The notes under the pieces are model-generated. The model searched no databases and was not told the DNA's origin. It saw only the letters and a list, made by a program, of their open reading frames with translations. A stretch of DNA of 64,000 nt from Proteus vulgaris. Lineage in GTDB: Bacteria > Pseudomonadota > Gammaproteobacteria > Enterobacterales > Enterobacteriaceae. This document shows, piece by piece, positions 56,088 through 64,000 of this stretch (position 1 is its first letter; each line of letters begins with the position of its first letter). The stretch lies in contig NZ_CP137920.1 of the NCBI RefSeq assembly GCF_033708015.1, positions 1,922,001-1,986,000 on the forward strand, in the 5' to 3' direction. A program made the position numbers and the translations under genes.

Positions 56088-57275
56088 ATGTTCTCAAAAA
56101 AAACACGCTCAACAACCGCACTGTTACTTTCATCACTTCTTCTGACAATAGGAAGAGGTGCAACATTACCGTTTATGGCGATTTATTTATCACGGGAGTA
56201 TCAACTGCCTGTTGATGATATTGGTATTGCCATGTCTATCGCATTGACAACGGGTATTTTTTTCAGCCTGGGCTTTGGGATGCTAGCTGATAAATTTGAG
56301 AAAAAACGTTATATGTTGCTATCGATTATGACGTTTATTTTTGGATTTGTGGCTATACCCTTAGTCCATAGCACGATTTTAGTGGTTATCTTTTTCTCCG
56401 TGATTAACTGTTCGTATCTGGTTTTTTCAACGGTATTAAAAGCCTACTTCTCTGAAACGTTATCTATTTCAGCAAAACCTAAAATATTCTCTCTAAACTA
56501 TACCTTTATCAATATGGGGTGGACGGTTGGCCCACCGATTGGCACGCTATTATTAATGTATGGAACGCAATTACCGTTTTGGCTTGCCGCTATTTCTGCC
56601 AGTGTTCCACTGTTTATGATCCAGTTATTTGTTCAACGCTCTAAAGCAATAAGTGCTAGTGAAGAAAACGGTGTGAAATGGGATCCGAAAATAATGCTAA
56701 AAGACAGAGCATTAAGCTGGTTTGTACTCTCAACTTTTTTCGGTACATTAACATTTGGTTCTTTTGCATCATGTATTTCACAATATATCTTAGTGGTTTA
56801 CGATGCTAAATTAGCCGAGTCCGTTATTGCTGTTGTATTACCCGTAAATGCGGCGATTGTGGTCTCTTTACAATATATTGTAGGTAAGCATGTTACAGCT
56901 GAAAGACTACGTAAATTAATGACGCTAGGTACGCTGTTTTTTATGTTAGGCTTACTTGGTTTTATATTTGCAGGTGATAATTTAATATTTTGGGCTCTGG
57001 CTATTGCCATCTTTACTTTTGGTGAGCTTATTTATGCGCCGGGTGAGTATATGATGATTGATAACATTGCACCGTTAGGAATGAAAGCAAGTTATTTTTC
57101 TGCACAATCACTAGGTTGGCTTGGGGCAGCATTAAACCCATTAGCCAGTGGTTTTATTTTAACGTCGTATCCCCCTGTTTCTTTGTTCGCTATTTTAATG
57201 GCCGTTTGTGCATTAGCTTGGTTTTGTATGATCCAAGGAATGAACGCCAGTAAAAAAAGAACGATTGCACTTTAG
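56088..57275 (+). CDS. ydeE: YdeE-like MFS transporter
   Basis: 395 residues, the same length as E. coli YdeE. The opening TRSTTALLLSSLLLTIGRG and ATLPFMAIYLSREYQL match the YdeE plan, as do LGFGMLADKFEKKRYMLL (motif A) and ASYFSAQSLGWLGAALNPL near residue 345. Twelve helices. In E. coli YdeE is linked to dipeptide and arabinose-like efflux; here the role is not tested. Divergent from the accA copy with a 303-bp spacer. Confidence 0.87.
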   Translation: MFSKKTRSTTALLLSSLLLTIGRGATLPFMAIYLSREYQLPVDDIGIAMSIALTTGIFFSLGFGMLADKFEKKRYMLLSIMTFIFGFVAIPLVHSTILVVIFFSVINCSYLVFSTVLKAYFSETLSISAKPKIFSLNYTFINMGWTVGPPIGTLLLMYGTQLPFWLAAISASVPLFMIQLFVQRSKAISASEENGVKWDPKIMLKDRALSWFVLSTFFGTLTFGSFASCISQYILVVYDAKLAESVIAVVLPVNAAIVVSLQYIVGKHVTAERLRKLMTLGTLFFMLGLLGFIFAGDNLIFWALAIAIFTFGELIYAPGEYMMIDNIAPLGMKASYFSAQSLGWLGAALNPLASGFILTSYPPVSLFAILMAVCALAWFCMIQGMNASKKRTIAL

Positions 57276-57439
57276 CTTTGTTCGGGCAGTCTCTTAGCAT
57301 TAAGGTGTCATCAGGGGGGCTGTTGTAAAGTGAGTGATGAGTTAGCTTTTCGTATTATGGGGGTCAGCTTGGAAAACGGCCCCCTATAAGGTGAAGAAAT
57401 GCTACTACTTTGACTAAATAAACATATAACGCAGTAAAA

Positions 57440-57976
57440 CTATTTAGATGTTCTTTTTATGATTGTTTCAATGCTAATAGGGAAAAAATGGTTAACATCC
57501 ACACCCACGTTAATAGCATTTTTTCCTAAAACATCTAACCTTTTACGTTGAGATGGATCTTTTTGTGAATTATGCACATGACCATAGAGATGAATTGAAT
57601 CACGGAAAAAACCCGCCCACTCCAATATCGGATAATGAAACATCACAAATTTTCTTTTTTTATAATCTAACTCAAAATAATCTTTTACCCATTCAAATGC
57701 AGAGGTATCAAATTCAGGATCATCTAAGAACTTATCATGATTTCCACGGATAAGGTACTTTTTACCTTTTAATCGGCGTAAGATTTGATTGGCATCTCGT
57801 CCTGTTCCTCGATAAAGAAAATCACCTAAAATGTAGATTTCGTCATTATCAGAAACGTAAGCGTTCCAATTATGAATTAAAGAGTCATTCATATGACTAA
57901 CACTGTTGAATGGACGATCACAAAGATTGAGGATATTTGAATGGCAAAAATGTGTATCAGAAGTAAAGTAAATCAT
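57440..57976 (-). CDS. calcineurin-like metallophosphoesterase
   Basis: 178 residues. Metal motifs in order: FTSDTHFCHSNIL (residues 4-16), IYILGDFLYRGTG (~46-58), KYLIRGNHDKFLD (~72-84), KFVMFHYPILEW (~107-118) and HLYGHVHNSQKDP (~127-139). These are the D-x-H, GD, GNHD, H and GHxH blocks of the family. Cytoplasmic. Small size is as in YfcE-like phosphodiesterases. Start ATG at 57976 with a weak ribosome site. Confidence 0.85.
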   Translation of the reverse strand: MIYFTSDTHFCHSNILNLCDRPFNSVSHMNDSLIHNWNAYVSDNDEIYILGDFLYRGTGRDANQILRRLKGKKYLIRGNHDKFLDDPEFDTSAFEWVKDYFELDYKKRKFVMFHYPILEWAGFFRDSIHLYGHVHNSQKDPSQRKRLDVLGKNAINVGVDVNHFFPISIETIIKRTSK

Positions 57977-58108
57977 AGTAAGTTCTTAATAAATAATAAA
58001 ATTATTAACCTTAAGAAAATAATTTCCCTCGGTCGGCATAGTGATATTTTTTCAAAATAATTTCCTCCTTTCGCTAAAAAATAAAGCAATAAAACAATAT
58101 CATCTGTC

Positions 58109-58954
58109 TTATTGTCGTTGATGTTGTTTACGGTAACCTGATAAAGAATTACCTGTTTCTCTTTTAAAATATCGGCATAAATATGAGGGATCATCAAAAT
58201 GAAGCTTCATTGATAATTCATTTACCGAAAGTGAAGTGTGCATTAATAATGCTTTTATTTCAAGCGTAACCTGACGATTAATCAAAGTCTTAGGAGTATC
58301 ATTAAAGAATTGTTTTGTTATTTGCGATAAATAAAACGGTGTTATGTTAAGTTTATTTGCATAGAAAACCACCTCTCTATGTTTTAAACAATACTTTCCA
58401 ATTAACTCCCAAAACTGCCAGCAAAGTTTTTCTTTACGACTAAATTCTTTTTTAGCAATAGAAAAATGAACGGGTATTGATTCAGTAATCGCAAAAAAGA
58501 AATTTTGTAAATGGTTTTTTAACATTAATTTTCTGTGTTCAGAATAGCAGTTATCTATATGTATTAGCTGCTCAGTCCATCTATTTAAGGCTTCATATTG
58601 CTCTTTTTGTGGGCGGCAAATAGGGTTTTCATGGAGAAACGTGAATAGAGAGTTAGAAAGAGAATAAGCAATTTCTGAGGCAAAAGATTTATCAAGAAAA
58701 CAATAAAGTAAGCGAAAGTTTGCTGATTTTTTGCTCAAAAAAGCCATCATATCATCGCCTAAAATAAGAATATCATTTGCTTTAATCGCTTGTTTTTGAA
58801 AACCAATATTGATTATCGCCCTCCCTTCTAAGCAAATCATGACAACAATATAAGATAGTGGTAAAGGATAATCTGTTTCATTCGCCATATTGCTTTCACC
58901 GATTATGGCATGTTGCGATGATGCATTAAGTTGTGTCAGAACTTGATTCAACAT
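58109..58954 (-). CDS. AraC-family transcription regulator
   Basis: 281 residues. The N-terminal ~150 residues form a cupin-like sensor ([35 protein letters not shown]). The C-terminal two helix-turn-helix units are at ~195-280: [21 protein letters not shown] and [21 protein letters not shown], followed by [17 protein letters not shown]. Target is unknown. It is divergent from the GNAT gene at 59179 and has no close partner on its own strand. Confidence 0.85.
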   Translation of the reverse strand: MLNQVLTQLNASSQHAIIGESNMANETDYPLPLSYIVVMICLEGRAIINIGFQKQAIKANDILILGDDMMAFLSKKSANFRLLYCFLDKSFASEIAYSLSNSLFTFLHENPICRPQKEQYEALNRWTEQLIHIDNCYSEHRKLMLKNHLQNFFFAITESIPVHFSIAKKEFSRKEKLCWQFWELIGKYCLKHREVVFYANKLNITPFYLSQITKQFFNDTPKTLINRQVTLEIKALLMHTSLSVNELSMKLHFDDPSYLCRYFKRETGNSLSGYRKQHQRQ

Positions 58955-59178
58955 AAATCAATTAATCTCTTCTAATTATTACCTAGTCCATTTACTGTTT
59001 TTATATTTCACGATCTTGAACTTAATAACAAGCATTTCCTCTTCATTAGTTTTCAAAAGTACCGATTTTACCTCTTTTATGACATTCGGTTTTTTAGTTG
59101 TTTTCTTTAGAATGCACAGACCTTAAAGGTATAAGACAAATTGCAGAATATTTAATAAAATTAAGAGAAGTCATTGAA

Positions 59179-59736
59179 ATGAAAATATTAAAAACAGAAA
59201 GACTGATATTACGTCCATGGAAACTTTCTGATGCATCAAGTTTATATCAATATGCAAAAGATGAACGCGTTGGTCCAGTTGCAGGTTGGCCAGTACATAA
59301 AAGTGTTGAAGAAAGTGCCGAAATTATTCGCACTTTATTTATGCGTGATGAAGTTTATGCCGTTACGTTAATTGATGATGATCTCGCTATTGGGTTGATT
59401 GGATTATCTTTCGCAAATGAGAGTAATTTCTCGATTGGCGATAATGACGCTGAAGTTTCTTACTGGATTGGTGTTCCATTTTGGGGCAAAGGATTAATAC
59501 CAGAAGCGATAAATGAAATCAGTCGGCATAGCTTTCAAACACTTGGCTTAGATAAGTTATGGTGTGGCTATTTCGCCGATAATATAAAGTCACAAAAAGC
59601 ACAAGAAAAATGTGGATTTAGATTCCATCATGTTATTGAAGAACAATACGTGGAATATTTAGATGAAGTAAAAGTTGAAAATATTTGTCGCTTAACAAAA
59701 GATGAGTGGATTGATATTCAAAAACAGACCTATTAA
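59179..59736 (+). CDS. GNAT family acetyltransferase (RimJ/RimL-like)
   Basis: 185 residues from the ATG at 59179, which gives the typical start MKILKTERLILRPWKLSDA. The frame is open back to a TTG at 59098, and that lead (LKGIRQIAEYLIKL) looks protein-like, so a longer product or a relic is possible. Acetyl-CoA motif: YWIGVPFWGKGLIPEAINE at ~95-113, and NIKSQKAQEKCGFRF at ~140-154. Members acetylate ribosomal proteins or small amines; substrate unknown. A terminator follows. Confidence 0.82.
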   Translation: MKILKTERLILRPWKLSDASSLYQYAKDERVGPVAGWPVHKSVEESAEIIRTLFMRDEVYAVTLIDDDLAIGLIGLSFANESNFSIGDNDAEVSYWIGVPFWGKGLIPEAINEISRHSFQTLGLDKLWCGYFADNIKSQKAQEKCGFRFHHVIEEQYVEYLDEVKVENICRLTKDEWIDIQKQTY

Positions 59737-59739
59737 AAC

Positions 59740-59778
59740 AAAACACCAGATTGTGAGGCGCACATTATCTGGTGTTTT
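59740..59778. terminator. bidirectional terminator after the GNAT gene
   Basis: AAAACACCAGAT and its exact complement ATCTGGTGTTTT around 15 nt, between convergent genes. Confidence 0.85.
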
Positions 59779-59801
59779 AAAATATTAACACAGCAATTTA
59801 A

Positions 59802-61085
59802 TTAAGCACTTGCTAATGCTTGAGATAAATCAGCAATTAAATCTTGTGGATTTTCTATCCCAATAGATAAACGAATAGTAGTATCTTGAATACCAATACG
59901 ATGCCGTAATGTCATTGGTACACCTGAATGTGTTGTTGAACCAGGATGGCAGGCTAAAGATTCTGTCCCCCCCAGACTTACTGCAAGTTTAAAAATTTTC
60001 ATTGCATTAAGAAAACGAAAAGCTTCACTTTCTCCACCCACAATATCAAATGAGAAAGTGGAGCCAGCCCCTGTACATTGTTTAGCAAATACGTGGGCTT
60101 CAACAGAATTTTTATCCGCAAAAGGTAAATAATGAATTGCTTTTACTTTTTCATGGTCACGTAAAAACTCTGCAACTAATAATGCATTCTGATTGGCTTT
60201 TTCCATTCTAATTTGTAATGTTTCTAAAGAACGGCCTAGCATCCAGCAAGAATGAGGATCCAGTTGTGTCCCTATTGCTCCTCTTAATAATCTGATTTGA
60301 TTAATTAGTTCACGGGAGCCCATTGCGGCACCAGCAACTAAATCTGAGTGTCCTCCGACATATTTAGTTAAAGAATAAACGGAGATATCAGCACCTTGCT
60401 CTATTGGATGCTGATAGACAGGGCCAAGTAATGTGTTATCACAAACAATAATAGGACGATAGCCTTGCGTTTTTTCTAATTGGTCAGCTACGTTTTTTAA
60501 TGCTTCAATATCCACTAATGAATTAGTTGGGTTCGCAGGTGTTTCTGCAAAAATAACAGATACTCGCCCTTTTTGTCGGGCTTTATCTGCGTGTTCTTGA
60601 ATCAATGAAAAGTTTAACCCGTCAGTAAATGGGGTTGCTTGAATACCAAATTTAGCAAGTGTTTTGGCAATTAATGTTTCTGTTCCGCCATAAAGTGGCT
60701 GTGAGTGTAAAATAACATCACCTGGTTGTGTTAATGCCATTAATGTTGTCGTGATGGCGGACATTCCTGATGAAAATAATACACAAGATTGTGTATTTTC
60801 ATAAACAGCCAATCTATCTTCAACAATTTCACTATTAGGTTGATTAAAACGAGAATAAACTAAACCTGCTTTTTCACCTTCAGGTAAAGGTTTTCTACCA
60901 CTGACGGTATCAAAAAAAGCTTTCCCCTCTTCGGCACTTTTAAAAATAAAGGTGGATGTTAAAAATACAGGTGGTTTAACTGAGCCTTCAGAGAGTAATG
61001 GATCATAGCCATAACTCATCATTAGTGTTTCTGGTGATAGTTTATGTTCACCGATATATTGTTTTTTCAGTTGAGAGTCAGTCAT
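59802..61085 (-). CDS. cystathionine gamma-synthase / methionine gamma-lyase family PLP enzyme
   Basis: 427 residues, ~30-40 longer than E. coli MetB. Fold type I trans-sulfuration enzyme: [20 protein letters not shown] near residue 77, [14 protein letters not shown] near 105, [12 protein letters not shown] near 181, the pyridine Asp in VCDNTLLGP (Asp216), and the PLP lysine in [12 protein letters not shown] (Lys241). The SxFNxP block and the extra N terminus set it off from MetB proper; gamma-lyase or other C-S activity is possible. A MetQ-like lipoprotein gene lies upstream on the same strand, so a sulfur amino acid substrate is likely. Confidence 0.82.
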   Translation of the reverse strand: MTDSQLKKQYIGEHKLSPETLMMSYGYDPLLSEGSVKPPVFLTSTFIFKSAEEGKAFFDTVSGRKPLPEGEKAGLVYSRFNQPNSEIVEDRLAVYENTQSCVLFSSGMSAITTTLMALTQPGDVILHSQPLYGGTETLIAKTLAKFGIQATPFTDGLNFSLIQEHADKARQKGRVSVIFAETPANPTNSLVDIEALKNVADQLEKTQGYRPIIVCDNTLLGPVYQHPIEQGADISVYSLTKYVGGHSDLVAGAAMGSRELINQIRLLRGAIGTQLDPHSCWMLGRSLETLQIRMEKANQNALLVAEFLRDHEKVKAIHYLPFADKNSVEAHVFAKQCTGAGSTFSFDIVGGESEAFRFLNAMKIFKLAVSLGGTESLACHPGSTTHSGVPMTLRHRIGIQDTTIRLSIGIENPQDLIADLSQALASA

Positions 61086-61313
61086 TTTTTATTTCTTATG
61101 TTTAATGAAGGATCTTTATCATACTGAAAAAAATTCATGTTGTTAGAATGTTTTATATAGAATAAAAACCAGTAGTTATATAAAAATAACGAGTTTAAAC
61201 ATAAAAATAACGTTAAATAAAAGGTGATATTCGTTAAGTGGTATTTAACCAATGGGATTTGACTAAATAACAGTTGATTATCCTAGTGAACAAGAAGATA
61301 AAAAATGGGGGCA

Positions 61314-61355
61314 ACTTAAAGATAAAAAAATGAGTGCCTCTTTTTATCTTTAAGT
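61314..61355 (-). terminator. terminator-like hairpin after the MetQ-like gene
   Basis: ACTTAAAGATAAAAA pairs exactly with TTTTTATCTTTAAGT around 12 nt, just past the minus-strand stop. Confidence 0.65.
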
Positions 61356-61364
61356 CAAGGGATG

Positions 61365-62165
61365 TTACCAAGCTCTTACTGCATCACCTTTGTACATTTC
61401 TTTAAATTTTAACTCGATTTGCCTTGAGTGAAGCACTGAAACCAGTTTTTTAATATTTTCGTCATCTTTGTTATCTTCTCGGGTGACGAGAACATTAGCA
61501 TAAGGTGAGTTTTTATTTTCTAGAATTAACCCATCGCGAGTTGCAATTAACCCAACCTGAGACGAAAAATTATTGTTAATAATAGCCATTGTCACCGATG
61601 GATCATTTAATACATCAGTAAGCTTTGGTGTATCAACTTCAATAAAAGTAATTTCTTTGGGGTTGTAGATAATGTCATCGACTGTTGGAGTAAAACCAAC
61701 ATTTTCATTGAGAGTGATAAGATGATTTTCGGCGAGTAACAAAAGTGCTCGTCCTTTCATACTCGCTTCATTTGAAATCGCAACAAGCGATCCTAATTCT
61801 AATTCGTTTATATCGCTAATTTTTTTAGAGTAGGCAGCTAACGGAAAAATATAGGTTTTACTCGCAATATGAAATTTATAATTATAATCTTTCATCTGTG
61901 TTTGAAGATAAGGAATGGATTGAAACGCATTCGCATCAACATCCTTATCGTTTAGAGCCTGATTAGGACGTTCATAATCATTAAAAGCAATAACTTCAAC
62001 CTCTAGTCCCTCTGTTAATTTAGCCAAACGAATCACTTCATCCCAAATGACTTGATCAGGTCCTGTATTAATTGCCACTTTTACTTTATGTGTATCTTCT
62101 TGAGAACAAGATACAGTAAATAGTGATATTGAGGCTAGAAGTAAACCTGTAATAATCTCCTTCAT
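61365..62165 (-). CDS. MetQ/NlpA family substrate-binding lipoprotein
   Basis: 266 residues. Signal peptide with lipobox TVSC (Cys20), so lipid-anchored. NlpA/MetQ fold: VKVAINTGPDQVIWDEVIRL at the start of the mature part, then LNDKDVDANAFQSIPYLQ (MetQ has LNEGKLDANFFQHxPYL), YSKKISDINELELGSLVAI, and NNNFSSQVGL near residue 200. MetQ binds D- and L-methionine for the MetNI transporter, but no metN or metI lies here, so this is an orphan binding protein. Next to the trans-sulfuration enzyme, with 279 bp and a hairpin between. Confidence 0.85.
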   Translation of the reverse strand: MKEIITGLLLASISLFTVSCSQEDTHKVKVAINTGPDQVIWDEVIRLAKLTEGLEVEVIAFNDYERPNQALNDKDVDANAFQSIPYLQTQMKDYNYKFHIASKTYIFPLAAYSKKISDINELELGSLVAISNEASMKGRALLLLAENHLITLNENVGFTPTVDDIIYNPKEITFIEVDTPKLTDVLNDPSVTMAIINNNFSSQVGLIATRDGLILENKNSPYANVLVTREDNKDDENIKKLVSVLHSRQIELKFKEMYKGDAVRAW

Positions 62166-62384
62166 ATCTTCCTCTTAAACAGACCTCGATAAAAACAGCA
62201 CCATTAATATCATTTTGATTAAGAAATATCCTAACAGTAGATTAATAACAAGGAACAAGAAATGATACAAGTACTCAATGCATATAAAGAAAGGAATATT
62301 CCTTGAATTATTGCAATTCATTGTTTTGTAAGAAAAAACAAAAATACATCATAATTTGATGAGTTTTATTTATAACTTGTAGAT

Positions 62385-62918
62385 TTATTCATTAATAATT
62401 GTATTTATACAAGCATCAGAATATGCGTCTTCAATGCTAAGATAAGATAATTCAGTGACACAATAAGTTTTAAATTGCCATTTGAACTGAATTTCCTCTC
62501 CTTTTTTCTTTTCTGAAATTTCATAATTAGAAAAACGAACAGGGGTAGGTTTTTGTAAATTATTCCCTATTTTTTCAGCACTTAACAACACAATCCGATC
62601 TTTTTTTTCAATAAATTTAAAATCTGAAATTATGATATCAGTAGCTTTAATCTTATTGTTGTAAAGACTTAAGGCATTGGCATATATAGATGGGACAATA
62701 TACACCTTTTGGTCGTTTCCCTTAATATAAACGGTCACCATATCAACAGGCGGTGAATCATTTAATGAGCGTCTAGATTTAATCACAACATCAGGAACCC
62801 CATCGCCATTAAAATCGATAAGATTTACTCCATATTCTAGTTTTATATCTGCTGATGTTGAAGCAAATGGTAGTGATAAAAAAAGTAATCCTAGCCCAAG
62901 ATTTACTATCTTATTCAT
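62385..62918 (-). CDS. exported CarG/CpmJ-like protein (carbapenem intrinsic-resistance family, tentative)
   Basis: 177 residues with a signal peptide (LGLGLLFLSLPFASTSA). Mature start DIKLEYGVNLIDFNGDGVPDVVIKSRR: the DFNGDGVPD loop is a Ca2+-binding style motif. The layout (short periplasmic protein, D-x-NGDG near the N terminus, a following string of beta strands) resembles what I recall of CarG and its relatives, which give carbapenem self-resistance in Pectobacterium/Serratia and Photorhabdus. The match is from memory and only partial. Two late Cys could form a disulfide (TYCVTEL, DACINT). No carbapenem biosynthesis genes lie near. Confidence 0.45.
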   Translation of the reverse strand: MNKIVNLGLGLLFLSLPFASTSADIKLEYGVNLIDFNGDGVPDVVIKSRRSLNDSPPVDMVTVYIKGNDQKVYIVPSIYANALSLYNNKIKATDIIISDFKFIEKKDRIVLLSAEKIGNNLQKPTPVRFSNYEISEKKKGEEIQFKWQFKTYCVTELSYLSIEDAYSDACINTIINE

Positions 62919-63119
62919 TGTATTGATTTCTTTTTTTGCTTATTACTTACATATCAGACTACTTTGTAGCAGTGATTAGTCAAGAGATTTTATGTTTCAA
63001 AATAATACAAAAGTTACATTTTATCATTTATAAGGTATCTTCATGAAAATCACTATATTTATTCATTATAAAAATAATCTTTTTTAAGACTTATATTTTT
63101 TAGTATGTAATATTTCTCT

Positions 63120-63497
63120 TTAATATAGAGCAATATAATTTTTAAGATCGTTAATTCTTTCTTTTGTTTTATCTTTTAAACAACTGCTATATACCATTGG
63201 TGCTAAACCGCCACCTTGATAATAATCAGCTTCATATTGACAAGAGAGATCTCTAAAATTAATCCAAACTTGCTGGGCTTGTTTTAATTGTTCTTTTCGA
63301 ATAGCGTCCAATTTGGTGTAATATTGTTGATAAATGCGGTTAAGTTCTTCGTCTTTCTGTTGAAAATCCTGATGTACACATTGATTTATTTCAGCTTGTG
63401 TTGCTGCATTTCTACAATCAAAATTATCTGCTTGTAAATGTATAGACCAAAATAGTATACCGCCAGATATTGCACTTAATAAGATAAGTTTTTTCAT
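63120..63497 (-). CDS. LprI-like (DUF1311) exported protein, lysozyme-inhibitor family
   Basis: 125 residues from the second ATG (63497), five nt after GGAGG; the frame can also start at 63500 or 63509. Signal peptide KKLILLSAISGGILFWSIHLQA. The mature part has the DUF1311 pattern: FDCRNAATQAEINQC (two Cys), then a helical stretch LNRIYQQYYTKLD, QQVWINFRDLSCQYEA and SSCLKDKTKERINDL, giving four conserved Cys. LprI of Mycobacterium inhibits lysozyme; other members are of unknown role. Periplasmic by inference. Confidence 0.82.
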   Translation of the reverse strand: MKKLILLSAISGGILFWSIHLQADNFDCRNAATQAEINQCVHQDFQQKDEELNRIYQQYYTKLDAIRKEQLKQAQQVWINFRDLSCQYEADYYQGGGLAPMVYSSCLKDKTKERINDLKNYIALY

Positions 63498-63509
63498 CAT
63501 ATCCTCCAT

Positions 63510-64000
63510 TTTATGATTAAAACATCATTAAAGATATTTATTCCATTTGTTTAATTTAAAAGATAAAAATAAATTCTTTATCATTTTAACAAGTTTTATT
63601 ACATAGCAATGACATGAAGATAACGAAAAACGACGCTATTTAAGGCTATCAAAATCAGACGATAAAATATTAATGTTTAATAATTATACTGATGCTTTAT
63701 TTGTAGAAAACACTTATTTAATAAGTCATTAAAAAAACAACAACTCAACATCTCTTTTATTTTAACAATTTATGCTATTTAAAAAAGATTAAGTAAAATA
63801 AAAACAGTATTCTAGTGTCATACTTTTTATATTCAATAGCTTTCATTAAGATATCTAATAAATTCAACTTAATGAGTGACTTGTTTTACCTGTTTCTATT
63901 TAAGCTATTTTTAATTATACCCGCGTAATTAATTAGACTATTTAGTCTAATTAATGCATATTATATAAATAATGCTATGAGCAGCTTGCTGAAAAATTCG
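63510..64000. other. AT-rich intergenic end of the window
   Basis: No open frame or RNA gene recognised. The only clear structure is the perfect palindrome at 63928-63955. Promoter of the LprI-like gene should lie near 63520-63570. Confidence 0.5.
63928..63955. promoter_or_regulatory. perfect 13-bp-arm palindrome at the right edge
   Basis: ATTAATTAGACTA-TT-TAGTCTAATTAAT. No T-run follows, so it looks like an operator rather than a terminator. The gene it would control lies outside the window. Confidence 0.45.

Noticed and set aside
57357..57388. GGGGGTC / GGCCCCC hairpin after ydeE as a firm terminator
   Set aside because: Short stem with a wobble pair, long loop and no T-run; too weak to list.
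57973..58197. 74-codon frame overlapping the AraC gene's 3' end
   Set aside because: It largely overlaps the AraC helix-turn-helix coding region in another frame and has no domain of its own.

Overview
The window is AT-rich chromosomal DNA of a gamma-proteobacterium. Many proteins are close to Escherichia coli ones (XylA, XylB, YegD, YbiT, SelU, YaiI, YdeE, YtcA-MdtNOP). Together with the low GC content this points to the Morganellaceae, most likely Proteus or a near relative. That placement is an inference from composition and gene content; no rRNA or other strict marker gene is present.

Layout, left to right. 1-908: start of a LuxE-type acyl-protein synthetase that runs off the left edge. 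1.3-7.2 kb: a YtcJ-like amidohydrolase with an MFS exporter, a VF530 protein, and an ArsR-rhodanese regulator, thioredoxin and DUF2938 group. 7.2-14.1 kb: xylose locus, xylR divergent from a tightly packed row PatB-type C-S lyase, NhaC-type antiporter, xylA, xylB, with an exact CRP site between. 14.1-18.3 kb: two coupled dynamin-like GTPases matching LeoA and LeoBC, i.e. an Eleos-type anti-phage system between ordinary metabolic genes. 18.7-24.1 kb: yjbD, threonine aldolase, yegD and small hypotheticals, then an exported Ntn amide hydrolase. 24.1-28.8 kb: ytcA-mdtNOP-like tripartite efflux operon. 29-38.6 kb: selU, DUF4184, a relic of a divergent MFS/LysR pair, GNAT plus serine hydrolase, DUF4139, a periplasmic amidohydrolase, a TerA-like protein and yaiI.

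38.6-40.1 kb is a decayed IS200/IS605-type element (tnpA with a stop and a frameshift, tnpB with an internal deletion) of visibly higher GC. It is followed by a PecS/PecM-like MarR and EamA pair with two palindromic operators, ybiT, and a complete Fhu-like siderophore uptake operon (receptor, ATPase, binding protein, fused permease) behind a Fur-like box.

49.6-57.3 kb is rich in transport and resistance-type genes: a frameshifted MFS gene with its divergent TetR regulator, a second TetR with an EmrB/QacA-type exporter, a LysR regulator, a stand-alone accA copy with changed active-site motifs, and ydeE. The rest holds a metallophosphoesterase, an AraC regulator, a GNAT enzyme, a cystathionine gamma-synthase-family enzyme, a MetQ-like lipoprotein, a CarG-like exported protein and an LprI-like protein.

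The strongest leads for a second look are the LeoA/LeoBC pair, the divergent accA copy, the four-gene xyl operon, and the ArsR-rhodanese/thioredoxin group with its perfect 16-bp inverted repeat. No CRISPR array, tRNA or rRNA gene was seen.
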